Shown piece after piece: positions 38,446-48,969 of a stretch of DNA of 64,000 nucleotides. The stretch lies in NCBI GenBank assembly GCA_016806645.1, contig JACSYO010000389.1, positions 117,501 to 181,500 of the forward strand. The letters are read 5' to 3'. The notes beneath the pieces were generated by a model that was given only the letters and a program-made list of their open reading frames with translations, was not told the origin of the DNA and made no database searches. How positions within the stretch are numbered: position 1 is the first letter of the stretch; each line of letters opens with the position of its first letter. The translations under genes and the position numbers were made by a program. The stretch is from Ophiodon elongatus (Eukaryota > Chordata > Actinopteri > Perciformes > Hexagrammidae).

Positions 38446-40097
38446 AAAAGAGTTCACAGGTGAACCAAATGTAAGGTGACGAAACAGCTTTCGTGAAAGC
38501 GAAGATGTCAAGTGGGTGTGACACTCATTACGCCTCAGCTTAAAGGGTCAGTTCACCCAAATCACCCAAATCACACACCTCTGGTGCCATTCATCCACGC
38601 CATGTCTGTCTCTGAGGTTCCTGCCTTCACCCCTGAACCATGCAGGTGAATGAAGTTTAACTTTAACAGCATTGAGGCATTAAAATAGCACTAAAATCAC
38701 ATATTTCTTTGATAGGATGCAGGAGGTAGGCAGAGAAAGAAAGACAAGAGATAAGTAGGAACGTTTTTTTTTGTTGTAACTTGTTGTTAATTTACTTTTT
38801 TAACGCCAAAAGCCCAGACTTTTATAGGAAGAGCAATCCAAATAGCCATAAAACCCATTTTAAAGGCCCTACATAAACAAATAATTACATCAGAAGAACA
38901 CTTAAGACACTTTTCCCATCTAAACTGATCATTTTGTGTAATAACTGACTATATTAAGCAATAAAAAAACGTCTTGCTAGTCAGCATTCAAAAGCCCTAA
39001 AGAGCTAAAAACGTCTTTAATAAGCAGGTTTGCAGGTTTCAGAGCGTTTAGTGAACAGACAAATCTGAATCTAAGTAACAGAGGACGTGTGAGAGTTTGT
39101 GGGCGAGCTGAGAATAGAAGTGCCTGTGTGTGTGCCTGTGTGTGTGTGTGTGTGCGCGCGCGTGCGTGTGTGCGTGTGTACACAAGCCAAGTGATTTACC
39201 TCGATGGGAAATGTTACGCAAAAGGGATAATAGAGGCATTGTGCACCTGCCTGCGGCCAGCGTGGACTCTAACACAGACGAAGTTTGGCAGCTCGCGCGG
39301 GATGAGCAGCTTTCAGACGCCTTCAGACCTCCAGCCCCCCGAGGGCCCCGGTTTCATCTTCCAACGTGGATTTATTATCCAGGAACCTGGAGCTGCACTT
39401 TGTTTTCCAACGTCAGTGACTTCACCGATCGACTGTTATTAAACCCGAGAGCCTGGATCAGTGAACTTTTGCACCGAGGGACCTTTTTTTTTTTTTCTGG
39501 AGGGATGTTCTTTGTTAAAGGAGTTCATGCTGAATTACATAACTGTCTGTATGTGGCGAGGTCATGAGGGGAAGACCGAAAGCTATTAGGCTGAATACTT
39601 TGTGCCAATTATTAGGACATAAACTCAGAAATAAGACAGTAAATTACGACTCTGTTTAGTTTTTTTTTTTGCAAGAGCTTAGATAGACATAATTTAGAGG
39701 ATATTAATCTAAAAAGATAAATCACAACTCTTTACGTTTTTAATACCAAACTTCCACTCAAATCTGTGGCAGTGAACAACAATAAGACTCCGACACATCC
39801 TCCGCTGCTGTCTCCAGAGGTTTGTGTGGAAACTTGAGTTTCATAATTTTGTTTTTGATGTTGAGTTATATATTAACGTTTTATAGATGAGGGATCAGTG
39901 TTTCATAAACCACAGTAGAAACTCTTCCAGTCAGAGATTCACTTCTCCCTTCACGTTGTTGCATCAGTGACAATAACTCTGACATGAGGATGTTTGATCA
40001 CACACACACATACGCACACGCACGCGCACACGCACGCGAACGCACACTAACCTGCATTTGACAACACGGCCAGGCTGATAGCAAATAAAATCATCAT
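17219..40097 (-). CDS. ntn4: Netrin-4
   Basis: Secreted laminin-related protein that binds laminin gamma chains, disrupts basement-membrane networks and influences vessels and axons (family knowledge). Ten coding exons: 40097-40052, 38397-37844, 32482-32204, 26596-26470, 25109-24924, 20864-20651, 20388-20294, 19969-19901, 19792-19619 and 17358-17219. The sum is 1884 nt, 627 aa, against 628 recalled for human. Residues 1-16 are a hydrophobic signal peptide (MMILFAISLAVLSNA; a second ATG follows at once). The laminin N-terminal domain covers about 28-260 (ACNPRMGNLALGR, TWWQSAE, SRPAAM-like SPRPAAM). Three laminin-type EGF modules span about 268-455 (CFCNGHAEQC, KCVCRHNTAG, CKCNGHAQSC). The C-terminal NTR/C345C domain covers about 500-627 (KCECKEQ, CTCPILNPG) and ends DCNW. 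Introns of 5.6 and 5.4 kb hold repeats only; many junctions touch microsatellites. Confidence 0.96.
17782..19474. repeat. 43-bp minisatellite, about 39 copies, in the last ntn4 intron
   Basis: Tandem units containing GTGATTATTTTGTCC, TTTATTACTAT and GGTTATTCTGGTAAAA, period 43 (for example GGTGATTA starts at 18003, 18046 and 18089). Variants differ at GGTTA/GTTTA/GATTA and AAAAGG/AAAAAG; a few units carry an extra TTTA or ATT. Inside it, 18463-19020 repeats a three-unit pattern with period 129. Confidence 0.97.
20021..20420. repeat. Microsatellites around ntn4 exon 7
   Basis: (GT)n 20021-20052, (CA)n 20203-20276 and (CA)n 20391-20414. The last abuts the acceptor of the exon at 20294-20388, and the second starts 18 bases past that exon's donor. 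Confidence 0.92.
21206..21290. repeat. TATCG-rich dispersed repeat fragment
   Basis: TGTATCGCAGTATATATCG and TATCGCGATACATATCGTAC: partly palindromic words of a common fish repeat; no clear ends. Confidence 0.4.
21540..23240. repeat. Microsatellites in ntn4 intron 5
   Basis: (CA)n 21546-21584, a G/GGA-rich run 21780-21832, (GT)n 22860-22887, and a compound C-run, (CA)n, (TA)n, (CA)n at 23168-23240. Decayed GATTAAT-type dispersed element near 22440-22590. Confidence 0.8.
24040..24520. repeat. Microsatellite cluster in ntn4 intron 5
   Basis: (CA)n with CG interruptions at 24042-24090, 24240-24286 and 24470-24520. Confidence 0.9.
24881..24918. repeat. (GT)n next to the ntn4 exon 5 donor
   Basis: In transcript direction the donor AAAC|GTAAGA is followed after 6 bases by (CA)n. 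Confidence 0.92.
25360..26140 (-). repeat. Long dispersed fish repeat in ntn4 intron 4
   Basis: On the minus strand it contains the CTCF-like segment, GTTGTATAGAAGTC, TCAGTAAACATTGTAAAC, AGTTTCAAGTC and ATTATGGTCC, then words around CCAAAAACCAAGATG. A truncated copy lies at 2340-2560. The CTCF-bearing part, period 73, is present nearly three times (25875, 25948, 26021). I recall this family as abundant in percomorph fish; class unknown. Confidence 0.7.
25897..26055 (-). promoter_or_regulatory. Three tandem CTCF-like motifs, spaced 73 bp
   Basis: CGCCCCCTGGTGG at 25897-25909, 25970-25982 and 26043-26055. The reverse complement CCACCAGGGGGCG is a full CTCF core consensus. All three are identical and in the same orientation. 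Binding not shown. Confidence 0.5.
29460..29990. repeat. Dispersed fish repeat (GGAACAGTGTGCAGGATTTA type)
   Basis: Begins TTAAAGGAACAGTGTGCAGG and carries CCAGAAGGGACAAACC and a GAGGGCCACCGTAG segment. I recall this as a very common percomorph repeat; ends and class not determined. Confidence 0.5.
30650..30990 (+). mobile_element. 3' remnant of a non-LTR retrotransposon
   Basis: Reads like the C-terminal end of LINE ORF2 (SSKSRLKTLLFAF) followed by the tail GAAGCACTTTGAATTGCC and ATACAAATAAACTTGCCTTG, the usual end of fish LINEs of L2-like type. 5' truncated, no intact frame. Confidence 0.55.
32483..37843 (-). other. ntn4: ntn4 intron 2, 5.4 kb, no exon seen
   Basis: Holds GT-rich stretches (33605-33725), (CA)n 34031-34071, (GT)n 35777-35817, (CA)n 35937-35960 with ACTAACAC repeats to 35990, a decayed dispersed element near 36129-36210 (GCAACTAAAATATTATTATC), (GA)n 36628-36682, (CA)n 36899-36933 and 37034-37070, and (GA)n 37501-37556. 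No other gene recognised. Confidence 0.65.
32488..32534. repeat. (GA)n at the ntn4 exon 3 acceptor
   Basis: In transcript direction (CT)n followed by CCAACAG|GTG: the repeat is the polypyrimidine tract of this acceptor. Confidence 0.93.
38401..38443. repeat. (GA)n at the ntn4 exon 2 acceptor
   Basis: In transcript direction (CT)n runs directly into CCCAG|GT; the repeat forms the polypyrimidine tract. Confidence 0.93.
38444..40051 (-). other. ntn4: ntn4 intron 1
   Basis: 1.65 kb with the acceptor-side (GA)n, a GT/GCGT repeat at 39123-39180 and a CA/CG repeat at 40000-40046 that begins right after the exon 1 donor in transcript direction. Otherwise no feature seen. Confidence 0.7.
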
Positions 40098-40540
40098 ATC
40101 TCCGCGTTTCAAAGGAATAATCCGAGATATGTGCGAGAAGAGGGAGAAAATCCGTGGAGTTATTCAGACATCAAGTACAGCGAAGATTTCATCCACGGTG
40201 GCAAGTGCGCAGGTTCAAACCCCGTGTGGACTTTCCCTTTCACTCAGCTGCGAGCCAATAAGCCGATAACAACTCGTGGGGAAACAACATGATCCCGGAC
40301 GGCGCGCGACGTCCCGCTGAGAGGGGAGAAGACCGGAGGCGAAGGGAACGGGTCTGCCCAGCTCGTCTGCTGCTTCGGGACCCGCAGCGTGTTTCATTTC
40401 CCCGCAGTGTGCGCCTGCTCACCCGCTCTGCCCCGCAGATCTATTTCTAAGGAGCGCGGAGAGAGAGACGGGGAGGTCGTGCGGTGAGAGCGGCGGCGGC
40501 GGCGGCGGCTCCGCCTCTCCTCCGCTCGGCTTTCTCACAT
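40098..40540 (-). promoter_or_regulatory. ntn4: Probable ntn4 5' UTR and promoter
   Basis: GC- and CpG-rich stretch directly upstream of the ntn4 ATG, including (CGG)7 at about 40490-40509 and CTCCGCCTCTCCTCCGC. No TATA box seen. Start site not determinable; upstream lies the 0.8 kb GA tract. Confidence 0.5.
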
Positions 40541-40557
40541 TTAAAGGAACATTCCAG

Positions 40558-41313
40558 ATTGAGAGAGAGAGAGAGGGGGGAGAGAGAGGGAGAGAGAGAG
40601 GGAGAGAGAGAGGGGGGAGAGAGGGAGAGAGAGGTGGGGAGATGGAGAGAGAAGGTGGGGAGAGAGGGGGAGGGAGAAGAGGGGGAGGGAGAGAGAGAGG
40701 AGAGAGAGGGGGAGAGAGATGGAGAGAGATAGGAGGGAGAGAGAGAGGGAGACAGAGGAAGGGAGAGAGAGGGGGGAGAGAAGGGGGAGAGGAGGGAGGA
40801 GAGAGAGAGAGAGAGAGAGAGGGGGGAGAGAGAGAGAGAGGGAGAGAGAGGAGGGGGAGAGAGAGGGGGGAGATGGAGAGAGATAGGTGGGAAGAGAGAG
40901 GGGGGGAGAGACAGAGGGGGAAAGGGAGAGAGAGAGGGGGGGAGAGAGTGAGAGAGAGGGGGAGAGAGATGGAGAGAGATGGTAGGGAGAGAGGAGGGAG
41001 ACAGAGGGGAAAGGGGAGAGAGAGAGAGGAGGGAGAGAGGAGAGAGAAGAGGGGGAGAGGGAGAGAGAGAGAGAGAGAGAGGGGGGGAAAGGGAGAGCGA
41101 GAGGGGGGAGAGAGAGAGGGAGAGAGGGGGAAAGGGAGAGAGAGAGGGGAGAGAGAGCGAGAGAGGGGGAAAGGGAGAGCGAGAGGGGGGAGAGAGAGAG
41201 GGGGGAGAGAGAGGGGGAAAGGGAGAGAGAGAGGGGAGAGAGAGAGAGAGAGAGGGGGAAAGGGAGAGCGAGAGGGGGGAGAGAGAGAGGGAGAGAGGGG
41301 GGAGAGAGAGGGG

Positions 41314-41342
<29 letters not shown>
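40558..41342. repeat. Purine tract, about 785 bp of GA/GGGA repeats
   Basis: Almost pure purine on the plus strand: GAGA with GGG interruptions, a degenerate minisatellite with 20-60 bp sub-repeats such as GGGGGAAAGGGAGAG. The interruptions are only a few T and C. It lies about 460 bases upstream of the ntn4 ATG. Long frames read through it are artefacts. Confidence 0.95.
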
Positions 41343-41344
<2 letters not shown>

Positions 41345-41429
41345 GAGGGTCCTCAGGAACCTCCAGGAGACCCTTCGTTCAGGGACAGCAGGATGTGGAA
41401 GGTGTCTCATGAGAGGTTTTACTCCATCC

Positions 41430-41985
41430 AACCTCTGGTGGAGGAGGAAGTACTGAAGTAAAAGTATTATACTAAAGTATAAAATTCTCAATTACAAGTA
41501 AAAGTCATGCACTCAAAGTTTCACTCGTGTAATTGTGCAGAAGTATTTGCAACAAAATGTACATACATTATGTATGTACATTTTAAAGTACACATTAAAG
41601 TACCCCTTACATTATAAGGAGTACTTTAATGAATGTAAAAAAAAAAACAGTATATGCAGTATTTACTTATTCTTCTTCTTATTATTATTATATTCTCATA
41701 TCTGTAACAAACCTCCAGTCACATAAAGTTCCTCATTCAGAGTCTTACTGAAGTAAAAATGGCCCCTATGAGTTATATATTATTACACGTTACCTTATTA
41801 TTAGTGATGCATCATTGTGTAAGAAACATTTTAATGTTAGTTGTTAAGATAATAACACTTTATTACATTTATTTGATCATTTTATTAACTGGTTATACTT
41901 TTTCTGTAAGTTAGTTAATCTTCAGCCGGAGACAAAAGAAACTATATTTAACTATACACAAATATTCAAGTGCTTTCCACCTCTA
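41430..41985. repeat. AAGTACT-type dispersed element, near full length
   Basis: Starts CCTCTGGTGGAGGAGGAAGTACT and ends AAGTGCTTTCCACCTCT, with AAGTAAAAGTATT and AAAAGTCATGCACTCAAAG in the left part. Similar pieces at 9424, 13377, 14590 and 28930. AT-rich body, no ORF. Confidence 0.55.
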
Positions 41986-42684
41986 TCTATGAATACCAGG
42001 TGTCCATGACATGAACGGACCACGTGGAGTCTGATGAAAAGCTGATGTGGGGCGTTAATGAGCGCTCACATTTCTGACTAATTGGCTTTGGATGGAGGGA
42101 GAGCGCGCGCTCGCGTGCGTGCGCGCGCGCACACACACAAAGTGACGCTGCCGACGTACTTCAGATCACACCGATTGGTTGCTCGCCTGCAGCCTTTGTT
42201 GACAATATTGTTGGTGTCCATACAAAACCAGTGAAATATGCACCAATACGTTGCAAGCGTCTTACTTCCGGTTCTGCTCTCCACATAACAATGGCTGCTT
42301 ATTGATATCCCATAAAAAAAAGGCATAAAGGATCAAATGAGGCTTTGAAGTGTCACAACTTGGTTCCAGCCTGCATGCTCACCAGGCTGCAGGCTGCAGT
42401 GTGCCCCCCTGTGCTCAGTGATGGTACAGAAGAAGAAGAAGAAGAAGAAAAAAAAAAAACCACACATGGATGTTGGACAACTGTTCTTTCCGCTCCGGCC
42501 CGTTCGGGTCAGGCTCCACTGAACACAGCATGGCTTTGGCTTCTCTGTCTGCTGGGTAATCGGACCGTGACCTGCTTTCTGTGCATCTGACCCGTGTCCA
42601 ATAAGCAGTGAGCCAGATGAAACTATCTCACCTGTTCGCTGGGTTCTGTCTGTCCGGGTCTCTGCGAAGAAGAAAACTAGGATC

Positions 42685-42760
42685 TTAAACCCCTGTAAAC
42701 TTCCTGTTTCCAGTCGTTATGCTAAGCTAACTGTAGCTTCACGTACATACATCTTCTCTG
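42685..42760. repeat. Fragment of a GCTAAGCTAA-type dispersed repeat
   Basis: CCTGTTTCCAG, TTATGCTAAGCTAAC and TGTAGCTTCA read as the reverse complement of part of the element at 56565-56790. Also (GAA)n at 42429-42450 nearby. Confidence 0.5.
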
Positions 42761-43013
42761 ACTCTCGGCCAGAAGGGGAACAAACCAGGCCTTTGCTAAA
42801 TTGTCTGTCAAACACAGTTTGTGGGTCTCATGCTTTACACTTCCTGCAGCTCATCCTCTGCACTCTGTTAACTTTTGTCTCTCCGCTCTCCTCTGCAGAC
42901 TTCAAAGGGCCGTTTGGCATCAGACTGGAATGATCCGACTGGCCTCTTCCAACAAAGCCGTCTTCCTCCTCATTGTGGATGTTTGGCGTCTGTGATAACT
43001 TTGTGTTTGTTTT

Positions 43014-44560
43014 TGCGGAAGTTTTGTGTCACGTTTCATCGCCTTGTGGTTGTTTTGTGTCTCTTCTGGTCTTTTGCATCTCTTTGTTGACACTTTTTTG
43101 TCTCTTTGGACATTTTGTGTCTCTTTGTAGTCGTTTTGCATCTCTTTGTGCTGTTTTGCATCCTTCCGTTTTTAATCCCTTTGTGGACACTTTTTTGTCT
43201 CTTTGGACGTTTTTTGTCTGTCGTTGTTTTGCATCTCTTTGTGCCCGTTTTGCATCCCTTTGTGCCGTTTGCATCTTTGTGCCTGTTTTGCATCTCTTTG
43301 TGATAATTTTTAGTTTAGTGTCTTTGAGATCTCTTTTTTCGTCTCTTTGTAGTTTTGCATCTCTTTGTGCATGTTTTGCATCTCTTTGTAGTTGTTTTGC
43401 ATCTCTTTGTGCATGTTTTGCATCTCTTTGAGCCCGTTTTGAATCCCTTTGTGGACACTTTTTTGTCTCTTTGGACTTTTTTTGTCTGTCGTTGTTTTGC
43501 ATCTCTTTGAGCCCGTTTTGCATCCTTTTGTGCCTGTTTTGCATCTATTTGTGCCCGTTTTGCATCCCTTTGTGCCTGTTTTGCATCTCTTTGTGATCAT
43601 TTTTTGTTTAGTGTCTTTGAGATCTCTTTTTGCATCTCTTTGTAGTTGTTTTGCATCTCTTTGTGCATGTTTTGCTTCCCTTTGTGGCCGTTTTGCATCC
43701 CTTTGTGGACACTTTTTTGTCTCTGGACGTTTTCTGTCTCTTTGTAGACGTTTTGCATCTCTTTGTGCCCGTTTTGCACCCCTTTGGTGCCCATTTTGCA
43801 TCTCTTTGTGCCTGTTTTGCACCCGTTTCTGACAGTTTTGCACCAATTTGTGCTCCCCTTTGTGGCCGTTTTGCATCCCTTTGTGGACACTTTTTTGTCT
43901 CTGGACGTTTTCTGTCTCTTTGTAGACGTTTTGCATCTCTTTGTGCCCGTTTTGCATCCCTTTGGTGCCCATTTTGCATCTCTTTGTGCATGTTTTGCTT
44001 CCCTTTGTGGCCGTTTTGCATGCCTTTGTGGACACTTTTTTGTCTCTGGACGTTTTCTGTCTCTTTGTAGACGTTTTGCATCTCTTTGTGCCCGTTTTGC
44101 ATCCCTTTGGTGCCCATTTTGCATCTCTTTGTGCCTGTTTTGCACTCGTTTCTGACAGTTTTGCACCAATTTGTGCCCATTTTGCATCCCATTGTGGCCG
44201 TTTTCCATCTCTTTGAAGATGTGTTGCATCACTTTGTGGTTGTTTTTAGTCTCTTTGTGGTTGTTTTGTGAGTCTGTGGTGTTTTTTTTACATATTGTGT
44301 TTGTTTTTTATTTCTTTGAAGTTGTTTTGTCCCTTTGTTGTTGATTTTCAGCTTTTTGTGGATGCTCTTCTTTTCTTTATTAGCCCTTTTGGTCCGTTTG
44401 TGGTTGTTTCTTGTCTCTTAGTGATTGTTTTTCATTTCTTTTCAGATGTTTTGTGTGCCTGTGGTCATTTTGCATCTCGTTGTGGTAATTTGTTTTTTCT
44501 CATAGTGATCATTTTGTGTTTATTTGTGGTCGTTTTGTGGCCAGTGCCACTCTTGGCCAC
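43014..44560. repeat. Satellite of degenerate 21-bp units, about 1.5 kb
   Basis: Units of the form TTTGTGCCCGTTTTGCATCTC, diverged at both ends (TTTGTGGTTGTTTTG-type) and well conserved in the middle. Longer blocks recur: GGACACTTTTTTGTC at 43707, 43885 and 44030. As 21 is seven codons, both strands show open frames of up to 241 codons rich in CKT/QRDAK or CFASL; these are not genes. Confidence 0.9.
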
Positions 44561-45585
44561 CGCTCTAGCCATTTCCCTGCTCTCAACATCCACCCACACA
44601 CACACATCGTTATCATGCCATACCTGACACGGGGACTGAGTGACGGATTGGTTAATTACACGGAGGCCGACTCAAAAGGAGAGAGAAGAAAAATAGGCTA
44701 AATGATGTAAGGACATGAGTATTTCAAACATGCAAAGAAAGCTCCAGTGCAATTTCAGAGGAATTTTTCTGACAGAACCAAGCCCTTCACTGTAGGAAGT
44801 CAAATGTTAGTTTTATTCAAAGTATCAGGTTTGAACTTGTTGGATGCTTTAGTAACAGTCGAATGCTTCAACACAGAAAAATGAGTGAAATCTTCAGACT
44901 GTTTGTGCCTGGAGAGAAATAGCTGCCCAGACAGAGAGCCAGCACCACCCAGTAATGACAGTCATTTCTCCTGCACAGGTCAGAGGTTATAATTATCGAA
45001 TAATCCTTTGGCGAGGTGTGAAATATTCTATAGAGCATGTGAGTTCAACTCAGGTCAGAGATATTCACAATTATCATGGATAATTCAGAAAATAATGATA
45101 TGAACTTATTTGCTTTGGACTCAACCTAAACCACACGTAAAAAAAATAAATAAAACATTTACCACATTTTTATGCCAACCATGATGCCGAAGGGAATAAC
45201 ATACCTCATGAAGTAACATATAATCGCTTTAAACTAACTTTTGAGGATTAAAGATTCATTCTCAGTTGTACCAGTTAGAAATTTAACTTTTTATTAATTT
45301 AAATTAAATTTTAATAGATTTGATATGTGAACTGTTGGTTGAACAAAACAAAGATGGTGAAGGTGTGACACCTTCACCATCTTTGTTTTGTTCAAACTTG
45401 GGCTCTGGGTAATTGTGACAACAATTCTCACTATATTCAGAACTTTTACAAACCAAATAATCTATCGATTAATTAGAATTAGCATATTAATCCATAATGA
45501 AAATAAAAAATACCAAATCGTTTAAAATGATCTCAACCAACTAAACCAGTAACATGCTGTAAAAGCATTAGTACATGAGTAATAA

Positions 45586-45616
<31 letters not shown>

Positions 45617-45960
45617 TACTTTTTATTTTTATTTTTAAACAACAAAACAGAACAAATCAGAAAATCAACATATACATTTTCTAGGTAGGTTGACCCAGCA
45701 TGACAAAAAAAAATAAAAATAATAACAATTAAATAAATAAATAAATAAATAAAGTAAACTAAATAGAAATAAGTAAAAATAATAATAGTAGTAATAATAT
45801 TCTAATCAAGTTTTACTTAAATACTTAAAATATATTTTTCTTATCGTACATTTACCATTTAATAATTTAGAAGCTGGACTTTTACTTTAAATTGAGCATT
45901 TTTAATCAAAACACCTTTCTTTTGTTTTTTCCACTGAGTCACGTTGTCGTGTAAACTCCT
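44561..45960. other. Spacer upstream of snrpf, no gene seen
   Basis: AT-rich. Contains a perfect 57-bp palindrome (45339-45395), (TA)n at 45585-45608, (AATA)n near 45730-45752 and decayed GATTAAT-type repeat sequence near 45450-45500. Confidence 0.6.
45339..45395. repeat. Perfect inverted repeat, 28-bp arms, 1-base loop
   Basis: Left arm begins TTGAACAAAACAAAGATGG and runs to GGTGT; after a single G the right arm is its exact reverse complement, ending CTTTGTTTTGTTCAA. Flanks do not extend the match. Confidence 0.95.
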
Positions 45961-45962
45961 CG

Positions 45963-45975
45963 CCACCAGGTGGCG
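45963..45975 (+). promoter_or_regulatory. CTCF-like motif upstream of snrpf
   Basis: CCACCAGGTGGCG fits the CTCF core (CCACNAGGTGGCA) with one difference, 164 bases before the snrpf ATG. Motif only. Confidence 0.4.
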
Positions 45976-45984
45976 GTATGTAAA

Positions 45985-46126
45985 AACACGACGACCCCTC
46001 AGAGGTCAAAGGTTTCACTTCCGGTCTGGCGGTAAAGCGTGTGTGCTGCTTTGCGAAGTACAAACGTTTCTGTGACGCAAATATATCCAGTTTATTCTTG
46101 ATCAGAACGCATTTAGTACAACAGAA
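45985..46126 (+). promoter_or_regulatory. snrpf: snrpf promoter and 5' UTR
   Basis: TATA-less, with an ETS/GABP-type site CACTTCCGG (46016-46024), common in promoters of splicing and ribosomal genes. The start of transcription is probably within the next 30-60 bases. Confidence 0.6.
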
Positions 46127-47870
46127 ATGGTGAGTAAACGTTATTAATGTTCACCATCAACTTGTTTTATTTTTGGTGTTTTTTTATCCGCCATCGCCGC
46201 GAAAAGACGGTTAGCATTAGCTGCGTTAGCTTCTCATTCATGCTTTGGGATGAGTGAATCTCTCACTTTTACGCACACATGCATTGTTACAATGTAATAT
46301 ATAACTACTGAACCGGTATTGATGTTGGTTTAACGGTGTGATCGATGGCACAAGGCCGTTTATAAGTGGAGTTAAGCGGCCTTGTGTTTGAGTTTGGCCC
46401 CTTTTCTGTGGAGACAAAGTCTCACCAGACTCCATTCAGAAACCTCACAATTTGTACAGTTGTATGCATTTAATTTAAGGTGGTGTTGGTTGTATCTCTA
46501 GACAATGCAGATCACATCGGCAGCTGCTTTTAAGTTGGATAAACATCCAATAACAACACATCTGCTATAAAAAGGGTTGTTTTTTTGTTCAAAGCTTTTA
46601 TAAGTAAATAAATAATATAACTTATCAAATGTTTGTGCCAGATTTACTATTACGTCATCACATATCAGAAAATATGCACCAAATGCACGTCTTCGTTTGA
46701 AATGTTGGTGATATGCAATAATAATTTGAAACTACATTTGTCCAGATTATTTCCAACAATAGGTAACACAGATGGATGAATGTTGGCGGGTGTCGTCACA
46801 TTAAATGTATTGTTGTCCCACGTAGCCGGAGAACATTGTAAACATTGTATAATAACCGGCCTCATCTCTTTTTCTCCTGCAGAGTTTACCTCTGAACCCG
46901 AAGCCATTCCTGAACGGCCTCACAGGCAAACCAGTGATGGTGAAGCTGAAGTGGGGGATGGAGTATAAGGGTTACCTGGTGTCTGTGGACGGGTACATGA
47001 ACATGCAGGTGAGAACAAATAATTGTATTGTGTGTCTTATTCCAATACAAAAAATGTTATCAACACAAATATGTTGGTACTGGAGATAATTGCATTGTCA
47101 ACTTATTGCACAATTTAACATTAAATCAAGCATTTTCGAAAGATTATCTGTACCCTTGTCCCAAAGCTTCAATATTAATTTATTTTTAATTTATGCGTTT
47201 TCCCCCTCATTTATCCTTTATTTATTAAGGTTGTGTAAAACATTTTTTTCCACATTTTAATGTCTGAATATTCTGAAGACTTCATTGATCTTTGAATTAA
47301 TATAGATTGCATTATTATGCAATTATATTATTGTATCAGTGGCATAAAATTGTCTTCAAATGAACTTTATCACAGTTACAATATAGTACATTTAATATAT
47401 ATATATATATTATACAATATATAATAGTTATTATGACAGGCCTACCGATGTATGCCATCCTTGCTGATTATTTTACTAAAGTTCTTTTGGTGTATTGTTG
47501 GTAAATCAAACATAAAGCAGTTTACATTTTTGTTCTTTTCACAATGTGACTTGTTATTCCTTCTTAAACACGTTCCCTATCAGAAGACACAAGTTATATT
47601 ACCAACAAAATGTTGAGGAAATTGAGTATTACAAGTCTCAGAGCTTCCCTTTGTCCTTATTGTGAGCAGTGACTACGCTCGGGGCTAATGAACAAATGGA
47701 AATTATAACAAAAGTACTTCTGTACGTCAAGTTCAGCTGTTAATTGTACAGAGTCAGAAAAAGTCCTCCTTTCTTTAACGACTAAATATATATTACTAGT
47801 GTAAAAAAAAAAAAAAACACAGCTGTTTCTGGTAGTACCTAGGATCTTTCTCAATCTTTTGAGAAAGCTC

Positions 47871-47908
<38 letters not shown>

Positions 47909-47939
47909 TTATTTATATATATATATTTATTTATTTATA

Positions 47940-48006
<67 letters not shown>

Positions 48007-48007
48007 A

Positions 48008-48077
<70 letters not shown>

Positions 48078-48769
48078 CACACACTCATGATTTATCACTT
48101 ATATTTTTTATTATATGTTAATTTTGCAGTTGCCAGCATCTCTTGTTCAGCCGTATAAGTTGTGCAAACTTGCTTTTATTTTCCATGAGTTATTGGTATT
48201 TTATTACCTCAAGCTGTACCACAAATGCAAACAAACATTTTTGGGGTCGTCATGATTGCCGTGCGACTACACCCGTATGGATATCCTCTTGACCTTTTTT
48301 TATTTACACCTTTCCTTTTACCTGACAGCTGGCAAACACAGAGGAGTATGTGGACGGAGCGTTGGCGGGTCATCTCGGTGAAGTGCTGGTCAGGTATGTT
48401 GCAAACATAAAACATATTTTATTCTATAACTAGTTTAGTTAAAGCTTCTTTTTAATTACTAAATTCCACCTTTACTGATGTTCAACAAAGTTATATTAAG
48501 TGAGATACGGATGGTTTTTTTATTATGGGGAAACAAGCAAAAAAATACAGAAAATGTTACTTTTTTATGCTCAATCCTTAATATTTCTAACTTTTTCAAC
48601 AATTAACTTTGTCAAACAAATCGGTGGCGGAAGCAAAAGAAACAAATACACGATGAATCCGTTGTGCGTCTGTGTGCTAACGGGTGCGTTTCATTCCCAC
48701 AGGTGCAATAACGTCTTGTACATCCGAGGCGTAGAAGAAGAGGAGGAAGACGGAGAGATGAGGGAGTGA
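46127..48769 (+). CDS. snrpf: Small nuclear ribonucleoprotein F (SmF)
   Basis: Core Sm protein; with SmB, D1, D2, D3, E and G it forms the heptameric ring on U1, U2, U4 and U5 snRNAs in the nucleus. Four coding exons: 46127-46129, 46883-47008, 48329-48393 and 48703-48769, total 261 nt, 86 aa, the same length as human. The first coding exon is only the ATG, split off by a GTGAGT donor. The Sm1 motif is in the second exon (KPVMVKLKWGMEYKG, DGYMNMQ) and the Sm2 motif in the fourth (RCNNVLYIRG), followed by the acidic tail EEEEEDGEMRE. The protein appears almost identical to human SNRPF as recalled. An ETS-type promoter site lies 103 bases upstream of the ATG, and AATAAA lies 200 bases past the stop. 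Confidence 0.97.
47879..48073. repeat. (TA)n microsatellite in snrpf intron 2
   Basis: About 195 bases of TA repeats with TTTA interruptions. The open frame of I/Y residues through it is an artefact. Confidence 0.95.
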
Positions 48770-48969
48770 AGCTGGCGAAGAGGACTCGGCCCTGTTGTGT
48801 GATTGAACCTCGTAGTTGAGTTGATGTGTGTTTGTGTTTTCACCATGTGAAACAAATGAACGTTTGGGGTTTAGGTTATTTTTCAAGCAGTTTTGAAACC
48901 ATTCTTCTTTTTTTTTTTTTTTTTACTGTATGTGAGGCCAATTTAATGTTGTGACTTTGTTATACAGAC

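Noticed and set aside
37724..38479. Plus-strand frame of 251 codons
   Set aside because: Antisense shadow of ntn4 exon 2, which has the conserved laminin N-terminal sequence on the minus strand.
40190..40260. B-box-like GGTTCAAACCCC suggesting a tRNA gene
   Set aside because: No fitting A box, acceptor stem or anticodon arm around it; it lies in the ntn4 5' region.
40541..41491. Frames of 234 and 316 codons of Arg/Glu/Gly or Ser/Leu/Pro
   Set aside because: Translation of a GA/CT tract.
43029..44271. Long frames on both strands (up to 241 codons, Lys/Gln-rich or Cys/Phe-rich)
   Set aside because: They read through a 21-bp tandem repeat whose unit is seven codons; composition is repetitive and unlike any known protein, and both strands are equally open.
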